47,367 nt of DNA from Dehalococcoidia bacterium (GCA_011170285.1 DUEE01000018.1:1-47367); one strand, 5' to 3'; counted from the first letter of the stretch, positions 12,019-20,187 are shown. Numbers and translations: made by a program. Notes: generated from the letters alone by a model not told the origin.

Positions 12019-12690
12019 TTAGCTGTTCAGAAGAGCTCTGGGGATAGAGATATCCGCTGTAATCGTCTCTCCAGTATATTTCCCATTCCCAATAAATCCG
12101 GTTTTGGGTCTGGCAAAAGTAACTGTCTTGGTAGCTTTGATGCAAACTCCACGTACGTTCCCATTTGCAGCATCTAGACCAGAAGGAACATCCTTGATCG
12201 TCGATGGGATATTTGGAACTGGGCTAGCAAGGGAAGTTAGAGAACCTGAAAAAAGCATAATCCAGCTGATAAATGACTCTGAAAAGCCAGTTCTGGCGGT
12301 AGATGTTCCTTCTAGTTTATCCTCAAATGAACTAAGATTCTCTTCATTCAAGGCCTCAATCACTTTACCCATTGTATTAGCTACCTTCTCGGCTCTATGG
12401 TAATTAGCCTCAGCCTCTCCTCTTAATTCCCTGACGACCGCCACGAGAAAAATAGACACGTCAATCCCGTTATTCATCAGGTGTCTAGCGGCAACAAAGC
12501 CGTCTCCACCATTATTGCCCCTCCCGCAGATAACAGTTACTTTCTTCTCTTGTTTTTCAGATAGCATCTCCATTGCACTTTGAAAAACAGCTCTTCCAGC
12601 GTTCTCCATCAAAATGTCAGCGGGAATACCAAATTCCTCTTGAGTCCTTCTATCTATTTGCCTCATTTTTCCTGGGGTAATATATTCCAT
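12019..12690 (-). CDS. nnrE: NAD(P)HX epimerase (YjeF N-terminal domain), with an internal inverted segment
   Basis: NnrE epimerises damaged, hydrated NAD(P)H. This 223-codon gene carries only the epimerase domain; the C-terminal dehydratase domain often fused to it in bacteria is missing. The glycine-rich motif GRGNNGGDGFVAARHL is intact. After residues EDKLEGTS the protein becomes unlike the family (TARTGFSESFISW and onward) until VPSGLDAANG. The opposite strand of exactly that stretch encodes the missing family sequence SLIVDGIFGTGLAREV and on to PVLAVDVPS. The gene therefore contains a 109-bp segment in reversed orientation (12193-12301), open in both orientations. The start (12690) has a strong AAAGGAGG site. 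As written, the product lacks the conserved Asp-containing DGIFGTG motif and is probably inactive. Confidence 0.85.
   Translation of the reverse strand: MEYITPGKMRQIDRRTQEEFGIPADILMENAGRAVFQSAMEMLSEKQEKKVTVICGRGNNGGDGFVAARHLMNNGIDVSIFLVAVVRELRGEAEANYHRAEKVANTMGKVIEALNEENLSSFEDKLEGTSTARTGFSESFISWIMLFSGSLTSLASPVPNIPSTIKDVPSGLDAANGNVRGVCIKATKTVTFARPKTGFIGNGKYTGETITADISIPRALLNS
12181..12313. repeat. Inverted-repeat pair bounding a reversed 109-bp segment inside nnrE
   Basis: AGAAGGAACATC at 12181-12192 and its exact reverse complement GATGTTCCTTCT at 12302-12313 flank the reversed core 12193-12301. Outward, the match continues imperfectly for about 6 more bases. Flipping the core between these repeats restores a canonical NnrE reading frame with no base change. 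This is the structure expected of an intragenic invertible element, or of a single inversion event between short repeats. No recombinase gene lies nearby. Confidence 0.85.
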
Positions 12691-12928
12691 ATTCCTCCTT
12701 TCTATATTAAGCTTAACTTTGAGCAAGAGGCACCACCGATATGGTTCGCTAGTAACGGATATATGTGAACTCCGTTACATACTCAGCTAAATCATCTAAC
12801 TTCCCCTGTGTGCTGATTCCCCTATTGTGTAATTACCAAAGCATAACCTCGGTTCGGTTTTTATCTTCAGTTCCTTTTCTTAGTGTCCTTTCCCCTGCCA
12901 AATATAAGACAAGTCCATAACAACTTGG

Positions 12929-13135
12929 TCATTTGGAGCGTTCTTGTGTGCTAAAAGTTGTCTGACCGGTATGTTCTTTATCGTATTTGGCTATAGCTCT
13001 GCTTCTCAGCCCGCCTCTTACCTTGCAATCAGCTTCTACAACCATGGAAATAGGTTCCAGTAATTGTACTAGGTCGCGGAGAATGCGGTTTACGGCATGC
13101 TCCTGCAATATTCCTATTAATATAAGGATGCTCAA
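12929..13135 (-). CDS. Possible small protein after the methyltransferase gene
   Basis: This open frame of 68 codons starts with TTG directly after the TGA of the upstream methyltransferase gene and has no clear ribosome-binding site. I recognise no motif. It could be a coupled small gene, the displaced C-terminus of a once longer upstream protein, or a chance frame. The bases before nnrE (12727-12928) hold nothing else I can name. Confidence 0.2.
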   Translation of the reverse strand: MSILILIGILQEHAVNRILRDLVQLLEPISMVVEADCKVRGGLRSRAIAKYDKEHTGQTTFSTQERSK

Positions 13136-13954
13136 TCAGCCTTCTTTTCGAACTACGAATAAAACGTTCTCGTCGAACCAATGAATCTGATTAGTGTCCT
13201 CAAATTCGTTCCTAATATTTTGCTTGAATCCGGTAATTGCCTCTTCCAGCTCTTCCGGGAAATAAAGTGAGAAAGTGGAGTAGTGGTGATATCTTGCCCG
13301 CTTTACAAGCTGTGCCAAGGTTGAGATTCGTCCATATTTATAATACTCGATTGACTTAATACGCAGATTTGACGCTGCTACTAATTGTATTAACGTGTCT
13401 AGAGTATATAGACGAGTTTCTTTTTGGTGGAACTTGGGGAAATACCGGCCCCAGATATTTCTCCTATTTTGCTCACGAAGCCTAGTATACATGAAGAGAT
13501 AACCGCCGCTATTCAAGATTCTGTCACTCTCGCGTAAAAATTCTGGCAGGTTGAAGTGGTGTATTGCGTTGAACGTGCATACACAATCTAGAGCATTACT
13601 CAGAAATGGCAAATGTTCTGCTTCGGAATGTATTGAATTGAAATTACTGATACCGTGTTTTATCAAATATTTGTCGAGTTCCTCTAACATATAATCGTTG
13701 GCATCGACACAGGTTAGCCTCAGTACGCTGACCAAATACCTACAGAGGAGCAGATCATACCTTCCGGCACCACAGCCTATATCAATGCCTTCAATGCGGG
13801 CTAAATTTTTCAGTTCCCTGACAACTATAGTTATGGGTTCTAAATCAGTTGTTCGAAGGTTGCGGTATCTTTTGGCAATTGCAGAGAAATGGTGATGCAT
13901 AGCCATTGGCGTTGCATGGCTATGTGCTATCCTATTTGCGCCTTTCGGGCACAT
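13136..13954 (-). CDS. Class I SAM-dependent methyltransferase
   Basis: This is a 272-residue methyltransferase of the type-11 (UbiE-like) fold. The SAM-binding motif I is IDIGCGAGRYDLLL (about residues 56-69). An acidic residue after the second strand follows (TCVDANDYML), and the post-motif stretch reads LDCVCTFNAIHHF. The C-terminal part is rich in Tyr and Arg and does not show the substrate. AAAGGAGA lies upstream of the ATG. It is unlinked to an obvious pathway. Confidence 0.8.
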   Translation of the reverse strand: MCPKGANRIAHSHATPMAMHHHFSAIAKRYRNLRTTDLEPITIVVRELKNLARIEGIDIGCGAGRYDLLLCRYLVSVLRLTCVDANDYMLEELDKYLIKHGISNFNSIHSEAEHLPFLSNALDCVCTFNAIHHFNLPEFLRESDRILNSGGYLFMYTRLREQNRRNIWGRYFPKFHQKETRLYTLDTLIQLVAASNLRIKSIEYYKYGRISTLAQLVKRARYHHYSTFSLYFPEELEEAITGFKQNIRNEFEDTNQIHWFDENVLFVVRKEG

Positions 13955-14265
13955 TGATGAAATATCTCCTTTTAAATTGAAACTCTAGTGATGGCTCCTA
14001 TTTGAATGGCAAGTCTGTATTCGGTGGTTAAATTGACCATGCCCGACTGAAGTTCGCGTGGTTCAGAACCTGGTCCCCATTATCAGCTTGGTGCAGCAAT
14101 TTTCCCCGTCCTTATTGCACAAGGTAATAAAAAGTACAACTTATCAGCAGTACTATTTTTTAAACTATTGTTGCACAACCCGTCAAAGTCACCAGTTACT
14201 CTTTGCTGGCACCCTTTTCTCCACCTTTACTCTGAATTCTTACTGGTCTTTCTTTTTAACTTCGA
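13955..14265. other. Intergenic stretch without recognisable features
   Basis: These 311 bases lie between the NUDIX gene and the methyltransferase gene. I found no coding frame with a start and ribosome-binding site, no tRNA-like fold and no convincing terminator. TTGCACAA occurs twice about 57 bases apart, which may be chance. Confidence 0.4.
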
Positions 14266-14766
14266 TCATATTTTATTTTGAACCTCCTCAATAACCTCTC
14301 TAAAAAAATTAGCATAATAATCGGGCAATTCGTCCACACTAAACAATCTCACATCCTCTACGTCACTCCCCGGTTTTAACTCTTCATTAGCCACCTTAAC
14401 TAGGTACTCCACTATCAGCATATCCCCATAAACTTCTTTATCCTCTCGTCTAACTACACCAACTAACTTCAATATCTCTCCAGAGACCCCTGTTTCTTCC
14501 TTCAGCTCTCTTAGACAGGCTTCTTCTGCGGTTTCTCCAATCTCAATAAAACCAGAAGGCGAAGCCCACATACCTTGCCTCGGCGGTAGTCCTCTTTTGA
14601 TTAATAGGAAATCTTTATCCTTGACCGCAATGGCCAGCGCCACCGGCAGAGGATTTTTGTAATCAACAAAGTCACATTTGGGGCAATACTTCCTCTCTTT
14701 CCCTTCAAGCATTCCTATTTGAAGCGTCGTTCCACAAATCGGGCAGAAAATATATTCTTTCGTCAA
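14266..14766 (-). CDS. NUDIX hydrolase with N-terminal zinc ribbon
   Basis: The protein hydrolyses a nucleoside diphosphate linked to another group; ADP-ribose or NADH-type substrates are likely but not shown. At 166 residues it has an N-terminal zinc ribbon (CPICG and CPKC, residues 8-35) like NudC-type enzymes. A full NUDIX box follows: GFIEIGETAEEACLRELKEE, then TGV, which fits GX5EX7REUXEEXGU. The start is TTG with GGGAG spaced 5 bases upstream. It may belong to NAD metabolism with nnrE nearby, but this is only a positional hint. Confidence 0.9.
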   Translation of the reverse strand: MTKEYIFCPICGTTLQIGMLEGKERKYCPKCDFVDYKNPLPVALAIAVKDKDFLLIKRGLPPRQGMWASPSGFIEIGETAEEACLRELKEETGVSGEILKLVGVVRREDKEVYGDMLIVEYLVKVANEELKPGSDVEDVRLFSVDELPDYYANFFREVIEEVQNKI

Positions 14767-14872
14767 ATCACTCCCTTAATTACCTTTGCTCTAAAAGTAA
14801 CTTGCTTGGGACCGCTTATTGCTTCTCACAAAGGCACCACCTCCCGGCGTTTTCCTCTATCATTTCTCCCTG

Positions 14873-15625
14873 TTACTCTACTTTGACACTTGCCTTCTTT
14901 TTGGATTCCAGCATATCAGCAATTTCTCTAATACCCTTAACATCTATATTAAATTCGTTCCCAGCTAGGCCAGAGATGAATATCTCCTTATTTTCCGGAA
15001 TAATAGATATCACCTTTTCTCTATCTACTGAATTCAAGAGGAACTCTTTTATTTCTTGGTCAGCAATCCGATTCAATATGTAAAAGACAGGCTTATCAAC
15101 TTGCCGTCCTAGTTCAGATACCTTCTCAGCTAGAAGAATTGATTCTCGGGATGGATCGATAACGACAAAAAGAATATCTACCCCCTTTTCCACTCCTCTT
15201 CCAAAGTGCTCTATTCCAGCATCGGTATCTGCAATCAGGAATTCCTCGTCCCCTAAATCGAGAATTTCTAGAAACTTTGAAGAAAGAGCATTAATTGGAC
15301 AGGCGCATCCTTCACCGAATTGATAAATTTTCCCCATCGATAAAAGTTGGATATTTCCTTTCTCAGTTAAATAATCTCTGGGTAAGTCATCTAGTCTCCA
15401 TTTATAATTCAGCTCTTTGGTTTTTTCAAACAGAAGTTTTTTACCCCCAAAGTAATTCATAAAATCTTCAGGCTTTTGCACTCCTAACCGGCTATGAAGA
15501 CCGATATTTGACTCATCGCTGTCAATCACCAATACCTTACTTTTTCTTATCGCTATCTCTTTGGCTAAAAGAGCCACAATTGTACTCTTTCCACATCCCC
15601 CTTTACCACAGACCAATATTTTCAT
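14873..15625 (-). CDS. CooC-like nickel-insertion ATPase (first copy)
   Basis: CooC-family proteins are MinD-like ATPases that help load nickel into carbon monoxide dehydrogenase or acetyl-CoA synthase. This 250-residue protein starts with the deviant Walker A KGGCGKST (residues 8-15). It has a switch Asp (VIDSDESN) and the paired cysteines of the dimer metal site (GCACP, about residue 108), followed by DTDAGIEHFGRG. The start has GAGAGAACTAA upstream. A second paralog lies at 17075-17839. No CODH gene is in the window, so the client may be elsewhere. Confidence 0.85.
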   Translation of the reverse strand: MKILVCGKGGCGKSTIVALLAKEIAIRKSKVLVIDSDESNIGLHSRLGVQKPEDFMNYFGGKKLLFEKTKELNYKWRLDDLPRDYLTEKGNIQLLSMGKIYQFGEGCACPINALSSKFLEILDLGDEEFLIADTDAGIEHFGRGVEKGVDILFVVIDPSRESILLAEKVSELGRQVDKPVFYILNRIADQEIKEFLLNSVDREKVISIIPENKEIFISGLAGNEFNIDVKGIREIADMLESKKKASVKVE

Positions 15626-15711
15626 TTAGTTCTCTCCGTTGATTAGTATTCTTTTTCAAAACCCCAGGACTTTAAGGAATCTACTATTCCCCTTTCTCTT
15701 TCTATCTTCCA

Positions 15712-15738
15712 CACCGACCTCGGCCGAAACCTCGGCCC
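15712..15738. repeat. Direct repeat copy 1 (Gly/Arg-tail coding remnant)
   Basis: This 27-base stretch matches 16282-16308 with few differences; the last 15 bases (CCGAAACCTCGGCCC) are identical. On the minus strand it encodes a Gly-Arg-rich tail (NPGRGFGRGRCGR, then stop). It is probably a leftover of a small gene with a DUF5320-like Gly/Arg-rich end. Confidence 0.5.
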
Positions 15739-15788
15739 GGATTCAAACCGCCTTGATTCTCTGAGTTATTTTATCTTCTTTACTTAGC

Positions 15789-16256
15789 TTATTTATACTT
15801 GGCAATTGCATCTCTCAATGCCCCGATGGCAATCCCACAACAATCGTGCATGTTTTTGGGCAAACCCTTAGCTCCCTCTTTCAAAAATCCTACCACATGT
15901 CGAACCTTTAGTTCTGAAGCTCGAGTAGTACTTTCGCCTTTTATCATTTCAGTCAAAGCGGCTGCTGAAGTCACTGCTCCAGGGCAACCATCAGTTAGAA
16001 ACTTTGCATCTTTGATGATATCCTGGTCAATTTTCAAATAAATATCTACATGGTCCCCACAAGCACCGGTAAACTTGCCTATAACATCTGCTATATCTTT
16101 TAAGGGGTCATCTGGGAGCAAGAAATTCCTTCTGTATCTAAAAATTTCCAGAGCTTTTTCTGAGAAACCCCCTTCCCTTAATCCTGCTATCACTGATTGC
16201 TCCACTAATGTTAACCTTCTTAATTCTTCCAATTCTTCTCCGCTTATCTCAGGCAT
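15789..16256 (-). CDS. NifU/IscU-like iron-sulfur scaffold protein
   Basis: Proteins of this family assemble [Fe-S] clusters on three conserved cysteines before transfer to apo-proteins. This 155-residue protein has the family sites GACGDHV, DGCPGAVTSA and HDCCGIAIGAL. It has an extra helical N-terminus (about 45 residues) and lacks the NifU C-terminal domain. A separate NifU-C protein sits in the hydrogenase operon at 35150. GAGGGGAAA precedes the ATG. It lies between the two CooC-like genes, which suggests a metallocluster-assembly group. Confidence 0.85.
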   Translation of the reverse strand: MPEISGEELEELRRLTLVEQSVIAGLREGGFSEKALEIFRYRRNFLLPDDPLKDIADVIGKFTGACGDHVDIYLKIDQDIIKDAKFLTDGCPGAVTSAAALTEMIKGESTTRASELKVRHVVGFLKEGAKGLPKNMHDCCGIAIGALRDAIAKYK

Positions 16257-16276
16257 TTTCCCCTCCTCATTTTATA

Positions 16277-16534
16277 TTCTGCACCGGTCTCAACCGAAAC
16301 CTCGGCCCATGCCACCACCACGATTTATACCTCGGCCTGGCCCTATGCCCCGACCTCTACCTACCCCCGGCCTATGTCTCTTTCCATGCCTCTACCTCCA
16401 CTTAATCTAGGCTGGTAAAATCCGGGGCTAGGACCAAATTGAGGAATCGCCTCCTCAGGAACTCTGGCTCCCGTAATTTCACACACTTTGGCAGCCACCT
16501 CCGGTCCACCACTAACACGTCAATAACATGGTGC
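16277..16534 (-). pseudogene. Degraded gene with Gly/Arg-rich tail
   Basis: Reading the minus strand across two frames gives the coding-like stretch GGPEVAAKVCEITGARVPEE followed by a Pro/Gly segment. After another shift near 16355 a Gly-Arg repeat tail appears (GRGRGIGPGRGINRGG, then GMGRGFG, stop). The tail resembles DUF5320-type small proteins that often sit beside CooC/MinD-like ATPases and NifX-like proteins. No single intact frame remains. The direct repeat copy 2 (16282-16308) is its end. Confidence 0.45.
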
Positions 16535-16538
16535 ATTT

Positions 16539-17021
16539 CTATATCCTGTCAATGTCAAACTCAGCATAATCCAGGATGTAGAACCTTCATCCTACCGTCA
16601 GAGCTCGGTAAGCATTGCTGATAATCCCCACCTTTTGGTCATCCTCAAACCCATGCAGGACAAATGAAATAAAAACCTTATCGAACTCTTCTTTATATGG
16701 TAGGGATAGCTCTATCCTTTATTTTTTAAAAACGGTATTGAGATACCCACGGCAGTGCTTCCAAGCTTGTACTAACATATCGTTACTGATGTCAAGACCC
16801 ACAATCCGGCCCTGAGAGTCTACCTTTTCCACCATGAAGCAATCATTCTTACCGGTACCTGAACCGAGATCGATTATTGATTGACCGGGATTGATGCCCA
16901 TCTTGTCAACAACCCCTTTGATGAAATGAGGATAACTTCCTAGCGAAAGCATATTTAAAAATAGGTCATAGTAACGGGCTCCCGCTGGCCCAATCTCTAC
17001 TTTAGATATTGCTGATGGCAA
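16539..17021 (-). pseudogene. UbiE-like methyltransferase with in-frame stop codons
   Basis: The first 100 codons, starting TTG after GGAGG, encode a SAM methyltransferase N-terminus with IIDLGSGTGKND and GRIVGLDISNDML. A TAA (16721-16719) stops it, but the same frame continues with the expected family sequence (LPYKEEFDKVFISFVLHGF, then SNAYRAL). It then meets TGA (16589-16587), continues as RFYILDYAEFDIDRI, and meets TAG (16541-16539). Point nonsense changes without a frame change show real decay rather than indel errors. Motif I is intact, so a truncated product could still be made. Confidence 0.8.
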
Positions 17022-17074
17022 TCATACCTCCTATTTGATTATCGCTAAATACTCGTCAGCGTTCTTATCGACTT

Positions 17075-17839
17075 TTAGCTATCTCTTATTCCATCTACTC
17101 TTGACAATATTCCCCTGATTGAGGAGAAGGCGGGTGAGTTCTCCGGTAATTCCAGAAGTGACTTGCCAGCCAGATTGTATTCTTGGGCATCGGCATCGTA
17201 TTCAATTTTACCAAGGTAAGTCTCCCCTGTAGTCCCCAGATATTCTTCGGTATCCCTATCAAAGTTATAGTTGCCCACTAAGTAAAGGTGACCATACCTG
17301 ATCCCTATTTGGTGGGTAATGTCCTTAATTCTTGCTATATGCTTAAGAGATTTTGAAGACGGGTCCAGTATCACAAATAAGTCATCTATATCCGATACTA
17401 TTTTCCGGTTCAGGTGCTCCAACCCAGCTGGCGAGTCAATTACTACATTCGGATAGTGGTTAGCCAGCTTGGGGATTATCGCCTTTATCAAGTCATCTGG
17501 AACGCAATAACAGCCTTCGGTTAACTTCGCCCCTAGTACGAGAAGATCAAATCTATTTCCCTCATAGAGGCACTCCCGGTTAAGCAAATATTCCATCCGG
17601 TTATGCAGGGGTATGGGATTTCCACCATCGTGCCTTCTCTCTTCAGTGATGTCATAGAGTGCATCTGAAATGGTTCTGACTTTCTCCTTCTCCAAATCTA
17701 TTCCAAGCATCTCGGCTAAACTTTGGTCAGGGTCGATATCAATAAGTAACATAGGAGCAGCTAGATACCGGCCGGCCAAAGTAGCAAATGTTGATTTCCC
17801 GGTTCCTCCCCTCCCGGTAACAACGATTATCTTGCCCAT
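17075..17839 (-). CDS. CooC-like nickel-insertion ATPase (second copy)
   Basis: This is a 254-residue MinD-like ATPase with the deviant Walker A GRGGTGKST (residues 8-16), the Asp motif LIDIDPDQSLAEML, paired cysteines GCYCVPDD (about residue 128) and DSPAGLEHLNRK. The Cys-X-Cys pair is the CooC dimer metal site. It differs substantially from the copy at 14873-15625, so the two are unlikely to be a recent duplication. Its ribosome-binding site (GAGAGGAAGTGAAG) lies in the 3' end of the map fragment just upstream. Confidence 0.85.
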   Translation of the reverse strand: MGKIIVVTGRGGTGKSTFATLAGRYLAAPMLLIDIDPDQSLAEMLGIDLEKEKVRTISDALYDITEERRHDGGNPIPLHNRMEYLLNRECLYEGNRFDLLVLGAKLTEGCYCVPDDLIKAIIPKLANHYPNVVIDSPAGLEHLNRKIVSDIDDLFVILDPSSKSLKHIARIKDITHQIGIRYGHLYLVGNYNFDRDTEEYLGTTGETYLGKIEYDADAQEYNLAGKSLLELPENSPAFSSIRGILSRVDGIRDS

Positions 17840-17845
17840 GTCTCT

Positions 17846-18103
17846 TCACTTCCTCTCACCAGGAATACCGTGCACTATCTCTTCATTAATTGGTACGCAG
17901 ACAGCGGCAGGAAACCCTCTGTAGCCTTTGAATGACAGTATAGTCCCATACCTTGTTAGCTCTCTGATTGCGATTTCGTCCAACTGACTAGTTGTCATTC
18001 CCGCCTTTATCTCCTTAAAGAGTATCTTCAGGATGGAAGCAACAACCATTCCTACTCGCTACATAGCATCAATTTCACCAGCAGCTTTAACTATAATAGC
18101 CAT
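17846..18103 (-). pseudogene. Methionine aminopeptidase, N-terminal fragment with amber codon
   Basis: The frame from ATG 18103 reads MAIIVKAAGEIDAM, then TAG (18061-18059), then RVGMVVASILKILFKEIKAG. It continues to FKGYRGFPAAVCVPINEEIV and HGIPGERK before a TGA. This is the start of a type I methionine aminopeptidase, including the FKGYRGFPA and NEEIVHGIPG segments. The metal-binding catalytic residues that should follow are absent, so the gene is broken twice: a nonsense codon near residue 15 and loss of the C-terminal two thirds. A functional copy must exist elsewhere if the enzyme is needed. Confidence 0.85.
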
Positions 18104-18125
18104 TATCCAATTCACCGTCTTAATG

Positions 18126-19457
18126 TTACTTTATCCTTTGCCATAGGTCTTCAGCACACTTTGGCAAAACGTTGAGTGCTGGTTCAGGAGAGAGCTCTGG
18201 CTGGGTGGTATGTATGAGACCCAATACATCATAGAGGGTGAACTTCCTGAGAATAGCTTGGCCCATCAGGTCTACTGGGCCAACTATGTTAACATCTCCA
18301 TAGAACTGGGCTCCAATGACCGTCAGGTCATCTTCTCTGAAAATCAACTTTCCCTCTGTTGGCCTGGCCCCTTTCAACATCTTATAGATGTTTGTTGTCT
18401 TTGCTCTTCCTGTTAGGTATCTTATGCCTCTCTGTCTGGCATATCTCTCCGTAAGCCCTACCATACCAAAAGAAGTATCGAAGACTTTTGTTCCTGCGGG
18501 GTTCACTACCCCTGGGAAAGCCCTCTCGCCATTAAATAGATTGGTTGCCAGTATCCTAGCCTCAAGTGCAGCATTGCTTCCTAGCCTCCCAGGAAAGTAG
18601 TCGCTGGTTACTGGGGAAACCATCTTTATGACGTCACCTATGGCATATATATCTTCTACAGAGGTCCTAAAGTATTGATTAACCTCAATTCCTTGCCTAT
18701 CCCCTTTGATATCAGCGTTTAAAGCCAGGTTGACCGTCGGCTGTACTCCTATAGCTAAAACCACTACGTCAGCTGGAATTTCTTTGCCATCAAACAGAAC
18801 CCTCTCTACCTTTTCCTTACCCTTAAACTCGGTCACCCTGCTCCCAGTGTGGAGGTTAATTCCGTTTCTACGTAGCTCCTCTTCAGCCACAGTGCAAAAT
18901 TCATCATCTAAGGAAGCCTCAAGCAAGTGCTCCAAGAGTTCAATTATCGTTACGTTGTGATTGGCTCTTTCCTTAATCACATAGGCAAACTCTACTCCTA
19001 TGTATCCACCTCCAACAATAACTACATTCCTTGTTTGGGGTAGGTCTAAGAGCCCCTCCAATTTTTTGATATCGTCTAAGTGTCTCAAAGTAAGTATATT
19101 ATCAAGATTCATTCCTGGAATTGGCGGCCTAATGGGGTCAGATCCCATCGCTAATATAAGCCTCTTATACTTGAGGGAACCATTGCCACACTTGACAACC
19201 TTCTCTCTGGGGTCAATCTGCCTTGCTTCGTCAACGAATAGTTTAGCGTCCCATCTGGTAACTAATGTGTCCGGGGCAATTACTTCTTCTAGGGTTGTTC
19301 TTTTGGCCAGCGCATAGGGCATAGCGCAGTGATTTATCATCACCTTATCCAATCTTATTGCCCCAAGTCTTACCTCTGGACTCATCAAGCGGCATGTCCG
19401 GATGCATTCCCTCAATGCCGGCCCCCCCCCAATCACTAGGACATCACATTCCTCCAT
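18126..19457 (-). CDS. FAD/NAD(P)-dependent oxidoreductase, CoA-disulfide reductase/NADH oxidase family
   Basis: This 443-residue pyridine nucleotide-disulfide oxidoreductase starts with an FAD motif DVLVIGGGPA. It has the redox cysteine of the CoADR/Nox group in NHCAMPY (about residue 43), the NAD-binding VVIVGGGYIGVEFA (about residues 145-158) and the second FAD motif IYAIGDVI (about 269-276). The first FAD motif is odd: GGGPALREC lacks the last Gly of GXGXXG, and the Gly codons form a nine-base G run. AAAAGGAGG precedes the start. It probably handles thiol, polysulfide or oxygen reduction; the substrate cannot be read from sequence. Confidence 0.85.
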   Translation of the reverse strand: MEECDVLVIGGGPALRECIRTCRLMSPEVRLGAIRLDKVMINHCAMPYALAKRTTLEEVIAPDTLVTRWDAKLFVDEARQIDPREKVVKCGNGSLKYKRLILAMGSDPIRPPIPGMNLDNILTLRHLDDIKKLEGLLDLPQTRNVVIVGGGYIGVEFAYVIKERANHNVTIIELLEHLLEASLDDEFCTVAEEELRRNGINLHTGSRVTEFKGKEKVERVLFDGKEIPADVVVLAIGVQPTVNLALNADIKGDRQGIEVNQYFRTSVEDIYAIGDVIKMVSPVTSDYFPGRLGSNAALEARILATNLFNGERAFPGVVNPAGTKVFDTSFGMVGLTERYARQRGIRYLTGRAKTTNIYKMLKGARPTEGKLIFREDDLTVIGAQFYGDVNIVGPVDLMGQAILRKFTLYDVLGLIHTTQPELSPEPALNVLPKCAEDLWQRIK

Positions 19458-19579
19458 TTTGTCCTCCTTTTACTTTTCTAGTTAAAAATCGCCCTTATTG
19501 CAACTCACCATAGCGGGCAGCAAAGCACATCTTATCAGGAGGCCCTCCTCCTTTCCAAGCTATTTTAGTCTAGGTATGT

Positions 19580-20137
19580 TCATGAATGAGCATTTAAAGG
19601 GTAATTTTTCTCACCCGCCGGAATCGGAACTTCTAGCCAGTTTTCTATAGGGGTGAAGGGACAGGTATAAGATTCGCTATATACACACCACGGATTGTAA
19701 GCTTGGTTGAAATCCAGAATCCATTTCCTGTCCGAAGTGCGGTCTCTCTCTGGCTCAAGGTCTATGTAGCGACCTGCCCCGTAGGTTTCTTTACCGGAGG
19801 TCGCGTCCTTAAATGGTATAAACAACCTCTCTTCTTGATGGCTACTCTTGTAAGCCTGGAGGGCTTGCTTCTTTCCACCAATCTTGAATCGAAATTCACC
19901 CCAGCGAAGGAAATCTTGCTCATTACCTTTGGTGTAAGCCATTCTCACTGACTGCTTTTCAGGATGCTCATTTAGTTCAAGCTCGAATCTGTAGCTTGGG
20001 TCAGGAGGGTAATATTCTAAGCCTTTAAACCGAGGCTTATCTTGCGGCGGTATTGGTGATTGCCATTGTTGGGTAAAGAAAGCATCCTTACTCGCCCGTG
20101 CTCTTTCTAGCTTTGTTTTCCATTGCGAAATTTCCAT
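19580..20137 (-). CDS. DUF1684 family protein
   Basis: This is a 185-residue protein of the DUF1684 family, recognised by FKGLEYYPPDPSYRFE, the central LFIPFKDATSGKETYGAGRY, LDFNQAYNPWC and the end region CPFTPIENWLEVPIPAGEK. The function of the family is not established. The true start is most likely the ATG at 20137 (MEISQWK), which has GGTGGAG 5 bases upstream; the open frame extends nine codons further without a site. No membrane segment or signal peptide is present. Confidence 0.85.
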   Translation of the reverse strand: MEISQWKTKLERARASKDAFFTQQWQSPIPPQDKPRFKGLEYYPPDPSYRFELELNEHPEKQSVRMAYTKGNEQDFLRWGEFRFKIGGKKQALQAYKSSHQEERLFIPFKDATSGKETYGAGRYIDLEPERDRTSDRKWILDFNQAYNPWCVYSESYTCPFTPIENWLEVPIPAGEKNYPLNAHS

Positions 20138-20187
20138 GACAGCTCCACCACCCTTCTTTCCCAAGACTGAGTTTCATCTTCTCGCCT

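Noticed and set aside
12104-12403. Plus-strand open frame of 99 codons antisense to nnrE
   Set aside because: It is not a separate gene. Its middle part is the reversed nnrE segment; the ends are shadows of the minus-strand gene.
14058-14294. Plus-strand open frame in the gap before the methyltransferase gene
   Set aside because: It overlaps the NUDIX gene end, has no ribosome-binding site, and is hydrophobic only by AT-rich composition.
16539-17021. Stop-codon recoding in the methyltransferase
   Set aside because: Three different stop codons interrupt the frame, while intact genes nearby use the same codons as normal stops. Decay is simpler.
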